This document shows, in pieces, positions 54,389 to 63,230 of a DNA stretch of 64,000 bases (positions are counted from its first letter, which is position 1; each line of letters begins with the position of its first letter). The DNA comes from JAIQFL01 sp035295745 (GTDB lineage Bacteria > Acidobacteriota > Terriglobia > Bryobacterales > Bryobacteraceae). The DNA lies in assembly GCA_035295745.1 (NCBI GenBank), contig DATGIL010000077.1, forward strand, positions 1-64,000. The letters run 5' to 3'. The notes below the pieces were generated by a model. It ran no database searches. It had not been told where the DNA came from and saw nothing but the letters and a program-made list of their open reading frames with translations. A program made the translations under genes and the position numbers.

Positions 54389-55206
54389 TCAACGTCTCCT
54401 TTCTCTAGTTCCAAAGCCGGGCACGGTTCTGTCCCGAACCGTATCCACTGCATTGCCCACAGCGGCAGAAAGCGAGGTGTGACCAGGACATACCGCCTCC
54501 AAAGCCGCGCCGGCTCCATCCAAAGCCGAAAAAACCACTCGAGCCCGCGACGCTGCATCCATGGCGGCGCCTGCCGCACACGGCCCGCGTGAAAGTCGAA
54601 AGCCGCTCCCACGCCTACCATCACCACACCCGGCAGCGTGGCGCGATGGGCGCGCATCCAGCGCTCCTGCTTCGGAGTGCTGATGCCGACGAAGACCAGG
54701 TCCGCACCAGAAGCGAGGATCTGCCTTTCCACTTGCGCATTCTCGTCTGGCGTCAGTTCGCGGAATGGCGGCGAATATTCCCCCACGATCTGAATTCCGG
54801 GGATGCGTTGTTCGAGGCGAGCGCGCAGTTGCCGGAGACTCTCCTCCACCCCGCCGTACAGAAAGATGCGGTGCCCGTGGAGGGCCGCGGACTCACACAA
54901 GTGCAACATTAGAGTCGGCCCGTAGACCCGCTGCTGTTGCTTTTCGCCGAACGAACGCAACGCCCAGACCACCGGCATGCCGTCGGGCGTGGCGATATCC
55001 GCGCCGTTCAAGATCTCGCAAACCTCGGGCTCATCCTGCGCTGTGATGATGCCGTGCACAGAGGTGACGCAGATATAGCGCGCGCGGTCGACTGCCGAAC
55101 TGGCGCCCCGCTCCGCAATCCATTGCGCGCAGTACTGCGCCACCTCCTCATAACTGGTCGTGCTGATATCGACGCCTGCGACGCGGCGCTTTCGAGGGCA
55201 GTCCAT
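54385..55206 (-). CDS. WecG/TagA/CpsF-family glycosyltransferase
   Basis: A 273-residue enzyme with the family motifs VTSVHGIITAQ, GADIATPDGMPVVWAL, FLYGG and VFVGISTPKQERWM, then the C-terminal VGVGAAFDFHAGRVRQAPPWMQRRGLEWFFRL. These GT26 enzymes transfer N-acetylmannosaminuronic acid, ManNAc or related sugars to lipid-linked intermediates. It likely adds the second sugar of the repeat, after the initiating transferase encoded next to it. GTGA overlap with the epimerase start. Confidence 0.9.
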   Translation of the reverse strand: MDCPRKRRVAGVDISTTSYEEVAQYCAQWIAERGASSAVDRARYICVTSVHGIITAQDEPEVCEILNGADIATPDGMPVVWALRSFGEKQQQRVYGPTLMLHLCESAALHGHRIFLYGGVEESLRQLRARLEQRIPGIQIVGEYSPPFRELTPDENAQVERQILASGADLVFVGISTPKQERWMRAHRATLPGVVMVGVGAAFDFHAGRVRQAPPWMQRRGLEWFFRLWMEPARLWRRYVLVTPRFLPLWAMQWIRFGTEPCPALELEKGDVE

Positions 55207-55207
55207 T

Positions 55208-56692
55208 TCAGTAGGCCCCCCTGCCGTTCAATACGGCGAACGGAGTCGAGAGAAGAATGCGCAGGTCGGTCAGCAGCGACCATTGCTCGATGTAGTGAAG
55301 GTCGAAGTCCATCATTTGTTCGAAAGGCACTTCGCTGCGGCCGTTGATTTGCCACAGGCCGGTGATTCCGGGCCGGACGCGCGCGCGTTCCTGGGCCCAG
55401 TGAGTAAACTTGTTGCTCATGCCATCTGGATCGAGATCTTCGGCAGGCAAAGGTCGCGGACCCACCAGGCTCATCTCGCCCGCCAGCACGTTAAATAACT
55501 GCGGCAGTTCGTCGAGACTGAGGCGGCGCATGAGGCGGCCCACCGGGGTGACCCGCGGATCGCGGCGGATTTTGAAGATATGGCCGCTGCGCTCATTTTG
55601 CGCTGCCAGATCGCGCCGTCCAGGCCCATTCACGTACATAGAGCGGAACTTCCAGAAGGTGAAGTAGCGCCCGCCCTTGCCTACACGCAACGAGCGATAA
55701 AATACCGGCCCTCGGGAGGTCGCGCGCACCAGGACGGCCAGCACAATCAGGAGAGGCGCCAGGATTACGAGAAGAGCCAGCGACAGCACCACATCAAGGG
55801 CCCGTTTGACCACCGCGTTCCAATGCGAGAATTCCGCGGCTTCGAGGTGTACGAAATGCAAGCCGAACTCTGTCTGGTATTGGACACGCACTCCAGCCTG
55901 GGTGGGATAGATCGGCCGGCTGACCGGAATTCCCATCCGCTTGGTCACCGTGCCGCAATACTCGAATTCGTGCTTGGGAACAGACTCGTCCGCCACGATG
56001 ATACGGTCGAGACACTCGCGATTGATCACTTCCGCCAATTGGCGGGTGGTACCCAGCACCGGTAGCGCGGTGGGCATCCCCATAAACAGGCCACCACCAG
56101 CAGCGCCTTCCGGCAGGATGAAGCCGCAGAGGGCGATGCTGCCGTCGGAGGCTCCACAGATCGCCGAGGCCAGCGCTTGTGCTTCCGTGCCTGACCCTAC
56201 GACCGCAACCCGGCGTGGGTTATGCCAGCGGTTGCAAGCCCAGGTGGAAACCGCGATCGCCAGGTAGAGCGAACCCACTAGATGCAAAAAGCTGATGGGT
56301 GCAAAGAGCAGCACGAATGAGCGAGACAGATCGGCGCCCAGGTGCCGCGAGAAAAACGTCGCCACGATCGCTAACGTGCTGGCAACGGCGGCAGATTCAG
56401 CGACTCGCATCAATACTGCGACGCTGGATGTGTCATGCCGCTCGTGGTAGAGACGCATCCACAGCGAAACTGCGACCCACAGCATCAGCATGCCAGTGAG
56501 CGGCTGCGCTACGACGTGCATGCGCTCGCGAGATAGGGCGATCGCCATCACGGGATTCAACAGCAGCCTGACCTCGAGAGTGACCTGCCAGGCTAACACC
56601 AGCATCGCCACATCAAACAACAGGTGGAGTGACTGGAATAAAGGTCCGCCTGAGACAGTACCCTGGTGACGGGTAGGATTCAGTTCTTTCAC
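55208..56692 (-). CDS. Polyprenyl-phosphate sugar-1-phosphate transferase (WbaP/CpsE-like)
   Basis: A 494-residue initiating transferase. About four N-terminal transmembrane helices (roughly 20-145) precede a Rossmann-like CoA-binding-3 domain (VAVVGSGTEAQALASAI). One further helix (RALDVVLSLALLVILAPLLIV) leads to the catalytic domain with FYRSLRVGKGGRYFTFWKFRSM, RLSLDELPQLFNVL, MSLVGPRPL and RPGITGLWQINGRS. It transfers a hexose-1-phosphate to undecaprenyl phosphate, starting the repeat unit. The GTG at 56692 (VKELNPTRHQG) is preferred because AGGAAGAGG lies just upstream; the frame runs on to 56827 without motif support. Confidence 0.88.
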   Translation of the reverse strand: MKELNPTRHQGTVSGGPLFQSLHLLFDVAMLVLAWQVTLEVRLLLNPVMAIALSRERMHVVAQPLTGMLMLWVAVSLWMRLYHERHDTSSVAVLMRVAESAAVASTLAIVATFFSRHLGADLSRSFVLLFAPISFLHLVGSLYLAIAVSTWACNRWHNPRRVAVVGSGTEAQALASAICGASDGSIALCGFILPEGAAGGGLFMGMPTALPVLGTTRQLAEVINRECLDRIIVADESVPKHEFEYCGTVTKRMGIPVSRPIYPTQAGVRVQYQTEFGLHFVHLEAAEFSHWNAVVKRALDVVLSLALLVILAPLLIVLAVLVRATSRGPVFYRSLRVGKGGRYFTFWKFRSMYVNGPGRRDLAAQNERSGHIFKIRRDPRVTPVGRLMRRLSLDELPQLFNVLAGEMSLVGPRPLPAEDLDPDGMSNKFTHWAQERARVRPGITGLWQINGRSEVPFEQMMDFDLHYIEQWSLLTDLRILLSTPFAVLNGRGAY

Positions 56693-56754
56693 GATCCTCT
56701 TCCTTGTATTAGCTTCAATATGCCCGGATACTCGCTGCGTGGCGCGTATCTCTG

Positions 56755-58938
56755 TCAGCGGTCGAAATAGGCGTAGTCCCGGCGGTCGTGCGGGTATACG
56801 CCATATCCGTTCTTGTCGGGGTCCCAATCGTTGAGGACCGTCCCCAGAACGTTGATGCCGTCCTCGCGCAAACGCTGCTCAACGGCGATGGCACTTTCGC
56901 GGCGCACCCGGCCGGCTCTCAACACCAGAATCAATCCGTCCGAAAGCCGCCCCAGTATGCGCGCATCGGGAAGATGCAACATCGGCGGCGTATCCACAAT
57001 CACGGTGTCGAATCGATCCCGGAACCGCTCGATGAGCTGCTCCATGGTCGCCGAATAGAGCAGGTCTGGTGTCTTTAAGTGGGTCTTTCCGTTCGGCAGC
57101 AGATAGAGATTGGGGATCGGCGTATCGACGATATAATCCTCTTCGATCGGACTATCGGACTGCAGGAGATCCGTCAAGCCGCGATCGTTGGGCCGCTCGA
57201 GTACGGTGTGCAAACGGGCCCGGTGGCGATCCGCGTCGATCAACAATACCCGGCCAATGCTGCCTGCCAGTGATATTCCAAGGTTCGTGGCCACCGTGGT
57301 TTTGCCTTCCGAAGGATTGACACTGGTCACCATGATGACTCGCGGGCGCTTCCCCCCGGAGTTCGACAGAAGTAGCGACGCACTGGCCGAGCGGAACGAC
57401 TCCGCCAATAACGAAGGACTCTGATGCCATGCCGCCGTCTCGAGTTTTTCCCTGGTGGCTGAAGTCACTACCTTCACGCGCCCGGCCCGCGACCGGTTAC
57501 CGGGAAGGCGGCTGTATCCAGGGATCTTCGCTTTCACCGACGGAATGACTCCCAATTCCGGCGAACGCAAGTACACCTGAGTTTCCCCGGGCTCGCGGAT
57601 GCTTCGATTGCCAATGGCTCTCGCCAAAGTAAAACAAACGCCGCAGAAAGCAAATGCCATTCCGCTGAGGATGGCAATCAGTGGTTTATTCGGACGAACC
57701 GGACGGGCGGGAGCGCGGGCCGGTTCGATCAGGCGAATATTGCTAACCTGCATCGCCTTGGCGACGTTGTAGCCCTTCACCTTCTGCAGCATTTCGCCGT
57801 AGATTGTGCGGTTGAGTTCCACCGCTTTCACCAAGGCTGTATAACGGACCATTTTGGAGGCCTGGGAGGTCGCTTGCTTGAGTTGCTCGGCGTACTGCGC
57901 CTGCAACATGGCCTCCCGCCGCAAGGCAGCCTGATACTCGCTATCCCGCTGGCTCAGCACATCGCGGCGCTGCTGATCCACAGCTCTCTGTAACTCGCTG
58001 ATCTGCGCCTTGAGGGGCGGTATCTTGTAATAGTCGGGCGCATAAGTGGCCTCTAACTGGGCGAGCTCCTTACGCAGCGAGGTCAACTGAATCTGATACT
58101 GCTGCAAGGTGTTGTCGGTAACTACTGTGTTCGCATCGTGCTGCGAGCCCTTGACGCCTGCCAGCGCGGCCTCCTTCGAGATCCGGTCTCCCTGGGCCCG
58201 GTTTAGCTCCGCCTCCACCTGCCGAAGGTTCGTCTCGGCCACGCTCCCCTGCTCCCCATCCACCAGGAGGTTGGAATGGTTAGCGAAATCTTGTAACTCC
58301 TGCTCCGATTGCGTCAGCTTCGCACTTAAAGATCCCAGCTCAGTGTTCAACCAGTCGGACGTGCGGCGGCTCGCGTTCCACCTGGAGGTGATGTCTTGGG
58401 CTAGAAACTCCTCGGCAAGGCCGTTGCCGATGGCGGCCGCCCGTTTGGGATCGTTCGACTCCGCGTAGATATCGACGATTCGATCGGTCTCGCGCGTCCG
58501 GACCTTGATATCGTCCGAAACTTCCTTCGGCGTTACAGGTGGGGTCGCTTTACCCATATTCAGACGTTGCGCCACCTGTTCGAACAGCGGATAGCTCTGC
58601 AAGACCCTGGCTTGCGTGTTGATATAGCTCTGCGACAGATTGTCGGTGGTCGCCGCGGGATCGAGGTCGCGGGCGTTCAAAAGATTTTCGTTGATCCCTT
58701 GTACTTCCAGTTCCACGTGCGCCTGGTAAACGGATGGCTGGCGCCAGACGGCCGCCAGACCCACCAGAGCGCCCGTGACGGCACATAACAGGATCAGCCA
58801 TTTCGAACGCCAGAGGATGCGCAGATAGGGAACGGGGCGCTCGGCGGTAGCAGTCGAATAGTAATTAGCGGGGGCCACGTTGGACGGCTGACTTTTTTCG
58901 AATAGTTCTTTGGCTTCGAGCGACCTCAAATGATTCAT
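56755..58938 (-). CDS. Wzc-like polysaccharide co-polymerase and tyrosine autokinase
   Basis: A 727-residue BY-kinase. The Wzz-like N-terminal part has one transmembrane helix near 50-75 (WLILLCAVTGALVGLAAVW), a long coiled periplasmic region and a second helix near 440-460. The cytoplasmic kinase has Walker A in SVNPSEGKTTVATNLG, LLIDADRHRARLH and VDTPPML (Walker B). A C-terminal tyrosine cluster, YGVYPHDRRDYAYFDR, is the autophosphorylation site. It controls chain length and export with the Wza-like protein. The cognate phosphatase may be CpsB at 17954-18709. ATG at 58938 (MNHLRSLEAK) is chosen; an upstream codon at 58992 is possible. Confidence 0.9.
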   Translation of the reverse strand: MNHLRSLEAKELFEKSQPSNVAPANYYSTATAERPVPYLRILWRSKWLILLCAVTGALVGLAAVWRQPSVYQAHVELEVQGINENLLNARDLDPAATTDNLSQSYINTQARVLQSYPLFEQVAQRLNMGKATPPVTPKEVSDDIKVRTRETDRIVDIYAESNDPKRAAAIGNGLAEEFLAQDITSRWNASRRTSDWLNTELGSLSAKLTQSEQELQDFANHSNLLVDGEQGSVAETNLRQVEAELNRAQGDRISKEAALAGVKGSQHDANTVVTDNTLQQYQIQLTSLRKELAQLEATYAPDYYKIPPLKAQISELQRAVDQQRRDVLSQRDSEYQAALRREAMLQAQYAEQLKQATSQASKMVRYTALVKAVELNRTIYGEMLQKVKGYNVAKAMQVSNIRLIEPARAPARPVRPNKPLIAILSGMAFAFCGVCFTLARAIGNRSIREPGETQVYLRSPELGVIPSVKAKIPGYSRLPGNRSRAGRVKVVTSATREKLETAAWHQSPSLLAESFRSASASLLLSNSGGKRPRVIMVTSVNPSEGKTTVATNLGISLAGSIGRVLLIDADRHRARLHTVLERPNDRGLTDLLQSDSPIEEDYIVDTPIPNLYLLPNGKTHLKTPDLLYSATMEQLIERFRDRFDTVIVDTPPMLHLPDARILGRLSDGLILVLRAGRVRRESAIAVEQRLREDGINVLGTVLNDWDPDKNGYGVYPHDRRDYAYFDR

Positions 58939-58976
58939 GATTCTTTCCGATCTTGAATTAGGGACGTATTTCCCGC

Positions 58977-59942
58977 TCAGAAGCCGCGCCAAATGACTAA
59001 TCCGGAAACGGTCGCAAGGCCGGTTTCCAGGATCTTTCCCGTGGTGCGTCGCGCGCTGTTATCGGGAACGTACAGGATGTCGTCGGGTTGCATCGGGATG
59101 TCCTTCTGCTTCCCCGCGAGGATGGCTTTGAGATCTACCTTTATCTGCTCGCGATTGATGCTGTCTCCGGGGACCAAACGTGAGATGCGGGCGCTCTTCG
59201 GCGCGGCATTCGGCGCCATGCCCTCGGCTAACGAGAGCGCCTCCAGAGCGGAAATCTGTTTGTTTTGAGAGAGGGCAAATCCACCAGCCTTCTTCACGTT
59301 GCCGATGACATACACTACTTGCGCGCGCGGCACCGAGATGGAATCATGCGGGCGCATGAGGATATTGGCGGATGGGTCGCGAAGGTCCACCACGTCCCGC
59401 ACACTGACAGATGCGGTTACGCTGCCGGTCGTCTCGTCTGCAGCGGCATTCTTGAGGTTTAGAGGACCCTCTTCTTTTTGCCTGGTGATCTTGATCACGT
59501 CGCCGGCATCCGGCTTCAGACCGCCAGCCATCGCGAGGACGTCGAACAGGGTCTTATTCCCTTGTAACATCTCTGTACCGGGCGTGTTCACCTGGCCCAT
59601 CACAGATACCGGTTGACTCCGCACTTCTACCAGTCCGGTGACGACGTGCGGATTCTTTACTTGGGAGTGCAATTGTTTCTCTACCGCGTCCTGGAACTGA
59701 GCGAGCGTCAAGCCGGCCGCCCTCACGCGGCCGACCAAGGGGAGACTTACCGAGCCATCCGCATCGATCCGATACGTTCTACCGCTGAACTCCGGCAGTT
59801 CCACGACTTCCACATTGATCTGATCATTCGCGCCAAGGATATACTGAGGCCCACCGGATTTCGAATCGGCAGGTCGATCTGCAGCAGATGCAGCTAGTAA
59901 AATGAAGGATGCGGAAATACAGCAAGCAAGTATTGCTCTCAT
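58977..59942 (-). CDS. Wza-like outer-membrane polysaccharide export protein
   Basis: A 321-residue secreted protein with a signal peptide (CISASFILLAASAA), a poly_export domain (YILGANDQINVEVVELPEFSGRTYRIDADGSVSLPLVGRVRAAGLT) and two SLBB-like units (VSVMGQVNTPGTEML, VVYVIGNVKKAGGFAL). The C-terminus IWRGF ends like Wza homologues that carry a last amphipathic helix. The polymer exits through it. No lipobox is visible after the signal peptide. AGGAG lies 9 bases before the ATG. Confidence 0.87.
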   Translation of the reverse strand: MRAILACCISASFILLAASAADRPADSKSGGPQYILGANDQINVEVVELPEFSGRTYRIDADGSVSLPLVGRVRAAGLTLAQFQDAVEKQLHSQVKNPHVVTGLVEVRSQPVSVMGQVNTPGTEMLQGNKTLFDVLAMAGGLKPDAGDVIKITRQKEEGPLNLKNAAADETTGSVTASVSVRDVVDLRDPSANILMRPHDSISVPRAQVVYVIGNVKKAGGFALSQNKQISALEALSLAEGMAPNAAPKSARISRLVPGDSINREQIKVDLKAILAGKQKDIPMQPDDILYVPDNSARRTTGKILETGLATVSGLVIWRGF

Positions 59943-59978
59943 TCAGACCCTCTCCTGACATGATTCTGTCGTTCAGCC

Positions 59979-60488
59979 TTAGGACGCGCAACTCGGCGCA
60001 CTTACCTTTACCGGGGTATCCGCGCCGATCCAGTCCGGCTCTAACAGGACGGAAATCGAGCGCTGGAGCAGGCTGATCGTCACGACAAACCGGTGCTCCT
60101 GCACGTCGGTAACGATTCCTCCGGCGCCACACAGCGGACCCTTGCGAATATGCACTTTCTGGCCCACTGTGTAAAGTTCGTCTCTTCGGACGGGCAGTCC
60201 CGCGTCCAGAACAATGCGGAGAGAGCGCAACTCATCCTCATCGATTGGCACCGGAGTCTTACCTACGCCAACGATGTGGACGATTCCAGGTGTAGTCAGT
60301 ACAGGTAGTCTCTTAGTTACGTCGAAGCGGCTAAAAAGGTAACCCGGGAATAGCGGGACGACTCCCGACGAGCCTCCGCGGCCGGCGCGGCGAAATGTCG
60401 GCAGCATGACCTCGTAGCCCTTACCTGTCAACGCCTGCGAGGTGATGTATTCCCGGTTACTTTTAACTCGTATGGCAAACCATTGCAT
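59979..60488 (-). CDS. NusG-family antiterminator paralogue (RfaH/UpxY/LoaP-like)
   Basis: A 169-residue NusG paralogue: NGN domain MQWFAIRVKSNREYITSQAL, LFPGYLFSRFDVT, GIVHIVGVGKTPVPI, and a C-terminal KOW domain (VGQKVHIRKGPLCGAGGIV). Specialised NusG paralogues at the head of polysaccharide operons keep polymerase elongating over many kilobases. It is the first gene of the EPS strand, which is about 13 kb long. The ATG at 60488 matches the NusG start; an in-frame codon at 60521 is unlikely. An ops-like element sits in the leader. Confidence 0.87.
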   Translation of the reverse strand: MQWFAIRVKSNREYITSQALTGKGYEVMLPTFRRAGRGGSSGVVPLFPGYLFSRFDVTKRLPVLTTPGIVHIVGVGKTPVPIDEDELRSLRIVLDAGLPVRRDELYTVGQKVHIRKGPLCGAGGIVTDVQEHRFVVTISLLQRSISVLLEPDWIGADTPVKVSAPSCAS

Positions 60489-60580
60489 GGAAAGTAAACT
60501 CCAGATTACAGTCGAAGCCACGGGACTGCAGATGCTAACGAGCCGGAAGGAAGGATCTGAACATTCCGGAGGCGGCAGGA

Positions 60581-60592
60581 CAGGCTACCGCC
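60581..60592 (-). promoter_or_regulatory. ops-like element in the EPS leader
   Basis: The minus strand reads GGCGGTAGCCTG, matching 11 of 12 bases of the E. coli ops sequence GGCGGTAGCGTG that recruits RfaH. It lies about 93 bases before the start of the NusG paralogue, on the transcribed strand of the operon. The family's ops use outside gammaproteobacteria is not established. Confidence 0.4.
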
Positions 60593-61095
60593 CTTTTGGG
60601 GGGGAGAATGCCACCCACATCTTTTGGAATCCGCAGCCTGGCGAATGCCGAAGTGCAGCGACAACAGGAACGTGGAACAGTCGCGGCGTGCTTACTTTGA
60701 GGTTGCCTCACCTCTCTGCCTAAGTCAACCTCGCCGACGGGTCATTCAATACGGCCAAATTCACAACTCGCGTCCTCACTTACAATCGATTTGTAATGCA
60801 GGGCTCACAAGGTCATATAAGTCGCTTATTTCATCCGCCTGACGAGGCTGAGGACCGAGCGGCGGATTTTGGCGGCGCTGATGCAGAACGGTTTCCGGCG
60901 AGGTTTCACACATACTCGCGTCAAAACACGTCGCGGTCCGCACGTTCCGGCGGCGGCGCTCGGTCAATCGACGGATTCGCAGTCGGTCACGTCGTTCCTA
61001 TGCTGGATTCGTGGGCCGAACGATAAGTTGCAACTGCAAACTCCATTGGCCGGCTTTCAGAACGGCATACGACGTGCAAGGGCGACGATGGTTGT

Positions 61096-61118
61096 TTGAT
61101 CGACTTAGGTGAGATCAA
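61096..61118. promoter_or_regulatory. Candidate operator ahead of the Crp-like gene
   Basis: TTGATC and GATCAA form a 6-bp inverted repeat with an 11-base centre, about 52 bases upstream of the start codon at 61170. Crp/Fnr proteins bind such palindromes, but the centre is longer than the usual 4-6 bases. Confidence 0.22.
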
Positions 61119-61169
61119 CGCTGCGACACATCGTTTCGAATATTTCGAGTTTGCAAAGATACAACAGTT

Positions 61170-61865
61170 ATGGGACGTAATTATGACTCTACCCGGCCGC
61201 TTGAGGATGCGCTGACGTATCTGCCGCGCAAGCCGGTGCAGCAGTTCGCAAAACGTGCGGTGGTCTATGACCGCGGTACGCCCGGCTCTGGCCTGCACCT
61301 TCTGGTGTTCGGTCGCTTAAAGATCAGTCATTGCGAAGATGGTCCGCCAACCGTGACGCGCATTGTGACATCCGAAGGCCTTTTCGGCGAATCTTCGCTG
61401 ATCGGAGCACAGAACCGAGGTGAGACGGCAATCGCCCTTGACGATTCCGGCGTGATGACCTGGTCGCGAGGCGAGATCGAGCAGCACGTGGAACGCGAGC
61501 CGCGTTTGGGCATCGCGCTCTCGCAATTTCTGGTGCAGCGTCTGATGGAATTGCAGGATCGCATCGAGAGCATGGCGATCCGCAAGACACCCGAGAGGGT
61601 GATGCTGGCCCTGGTGCAGCTCGCGGGTGCGGTCGGAACACCGATGAGCGATGGATCTACTCGGCTGGCGTCCCTGACGCACCACACGATTTCCGAGTAC
61701 GTAGGAACCTCCCGTGAAATCGTCACATTCGAGATGAACCGTCTGCGGCGCAAGGGTCTCCTTCGCTATTCCCGCAAGCATATCGATATTCACGCCGATC
61801 TGATCAGGGAGGTCGGGTACGGGTCGGGCACCCCTCACGAGGCGACGGTTGGTTCTGGTGTTTGA
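61170..61865 (+). CDS. Crp/Fnr-family transcription regulator
   Basis: A 231-residue regulator: cyclic-nucleotide-binding-type beta roll (about 20-130, RGTPGSGLHLLVFGRLKI, EGLFGESSLIGAQNRG), dimer helix (LSQFLVQRLMELQDRI) and winged helix-turn-helix (LTHHTISEYVGTSREIVTFEMNRLRRKGLL). There is no Fnr-type cysteine set, so oxygen sensing by an iron-sulfur cluster is unlikely. Divergent from the EPS locus, so it may control that locus; that is inference. Confidence 0.85.
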   Translation: MGRNYDSTRPLEDALTYLPRKPVQQFAKRAVVYDRGTPGSGLHLLVFGRLKISHCEDGPPTVTRIVTSEGLFGESSLIGAQNRGETAIALDDSGVMTWSRGEIEQHVEREPRLGIALSQFLVQRLMELQDRIESMAIRKTPERVMLALVQLAGAVGTPMSDGSTRLASLTHHTISEYVGTSREIVTFEMNRLRRKGLLRYSRKHIDIHADLIREVGYGSGTPHEATVGSGV

Positions 61866-61900
61866 TCGCATGTCGGAAAATCGATCCTTCAGCTACGATC

Positions 61901-62189
61901 CGCGCGCGTGAGGGAGCGTCTCCGCCCTCTGTTTAGGAGTCGCTTGCTCACGCGCGGCGGCTCGCAAGCACTCGTATCGCATGGGACATTATTTGGGTAG
62001 ATTACGAGTCGCGCCCGTGAGCGAGGGAGCGTCTCCGCCCTCCTTAGGGGTCGCTTGCTCACGCGCGCGGCTCGCAAGCACTCGTATCACAGGGGACATT
62101 ATTTGGGTAGATTACGAGTCGCGACCGTGAGCTGAGGGAGCGTCTCAGCCCTCTGATTAGGAGTCGCTTGCTCACGCGCGCGGCTCGCA
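61901..62189. repeat. Tandem repeat array, period about 110-113 bp, about 2.7 copies
   Basis: Each unit has GAGGGAGCGTCT, then a T/G spacer and CGCTTGCTCACGCGCG. The two words pair in part as a hairpin (CGCGCGTGAG...CTCACGCGCG). Next come CTCGCAAGCACTCGTATC and GGGACATTATTTGGGTAG. TACGAGTCGCGACCGT is shared, with one change, by the array at 6951-7222. The right end overlaps the 3' end of queG. There are no unique spacers, so it is not CRISPR. Confidence 0.85.
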
Positions 62190-63230
62190 TTGAGCCGTTC
62201 GCGTAGCTCGGTCTAACTGCGCGATCCCCCATCGCGCGTGCTCAGCCACAAGCGGGTACGACGACCCGGCAAGCTTCTCGAGTGGGCCGCGGAACTTCTC
62301 CGAACCCGCGTTGCCCATGGCAATTGCCACATTCCGCAAGAAGCCAGCATATCGAGCCCGAGAGACTGGCGTCTTGCGAAACATTTCCCGGAACTCCTGC
62401 TCCGTCACGTCAGCCAGGGCCGCCAACGGAGGGGCATAATGCCGCGGCTGATAAGCCGGATCGCTGGTAACGGGCGCGCTACGATTCCAGGGACACACAT
62501 CCTGGCAGATGTCGCAACCGAACACGTGATGTCCTATGGGGCCACGCAGTTGCTCCGGCACAGGGCCGCGCAGCTCGATTGTGAAATAGGAAATGCAGAG
62601 TCGCGAGTCGATACCGTAACCGCTGCCGTTCTTCACGATTGCCGCAGTCGGGCACGCATCGATGCAGCGCGTGCAGGTTCCGCAGCGATCCGGGGGAGGC
62701 TTGTCTGGCTCGATCGAAATCGACACCAGTAACTCGCCAAGAAAGAACCATGACCCACTCTGCTGATTGATCAGGCAGGTGTTCTTGCCGATCCAACCAA
62801 GGCCCGCCGCGCGTGCGTAGGATCTTTCCAGCAAAGGAGCCGTGTCGACACAGATCTTCGACTCCACGGGCTGTCCGGCGCCTTCGCGAATCAGCGCGTC
62901 AAGCTGCTGCAGACCACGGCGCATCTCGTCGTGGTAGTCGTCGCCCCAGGCATACCGCGAAATCCAACCGGCCTCGGGCACGTCTGCCTCAACATGCGGC
63001 GTGTTGTACAACTTGCCCACGCAGATCACGGAACATGCGGAAGCGAGAAGATTCCGCGGGTCGTCCCGCACATCCGCCCGGCGATCGGTCAAATAGCGCA
63101 TCTCGCCGGCGTAGCCGCCACGGACCCAGTTGTGATAGCGCTCTCGATCCTCGCTGGCTTCCGCGCGCGCCACGCCAGCCAGTTCGAAGCCGCACGCACG
63201 AGCCATTTCTCGAATGTCGCCGCTCGTCAA
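62172..63230 (-). CDS. queG: Epoxyqueuosine reductase QueG
   Basis: A 352-residue protein with a cobalamin-binding N-terminal domain (ICVDTAPLLERSYARAAGLGWIGKNT) and two 4Fe-4S motifs, CGTCTRCIDACP and CDICQDVCPWN. A HEAT-like C-terminal part (RNVAIAMGNAG) follows. It reduces epoxyqueuosine to queuosine in tRNA, the last step of the pathway. The final residues CEPRA and the stop lie within the repeat array, so the natural 3' end may have been altered. It overlaps the MutS-like gene by 4 bases (63227-63230). Confidence 0.93.
   Translation of the reverse strand: MTSGDIREMARACGFELAGVARAEASEDRERYHNWVRGGYAGEMRYLTDRRADVRDDPRNLLASACSVICVGKLYNTPHVEADVPEAGWISRYAWGDDYHDEMRRGLQQLDALIREGAGQPVESKICVDTAPLLERSYARAAGLGWIGKNTCLINQQSGSWFFLGELLVSISIEPDKPPPDRCGTCTRCIDACPTAAIVKNGSGYGIDSRLCISYFTIELRGPVPEQLRGPIGHHVFGCDICQDVCPWNRSAPVTSDPAYQPRHYAPPLAALADVTEQEFREMFRKTPVSRARYAGFLRNVAIAMGNAGSEKFRGPLEKLAGSSYPLVAEHARWGIAQLDRATRTAQCEPRA

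Larger units (their letters stand above)
60489..61169. other. Divergent intergenic region, EPS locus and Crp-like regulator
   Basis: 680 bases with no supported gene. It should carry the EPS promoter and leader on the minus strand and the regulator promoter on the plus strand. Short frames lack motifs and ribosome binding sites. Two noticeable signals are the ops-like motif and an inverted repeat near 61096-61118. Confidence 0.5.
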
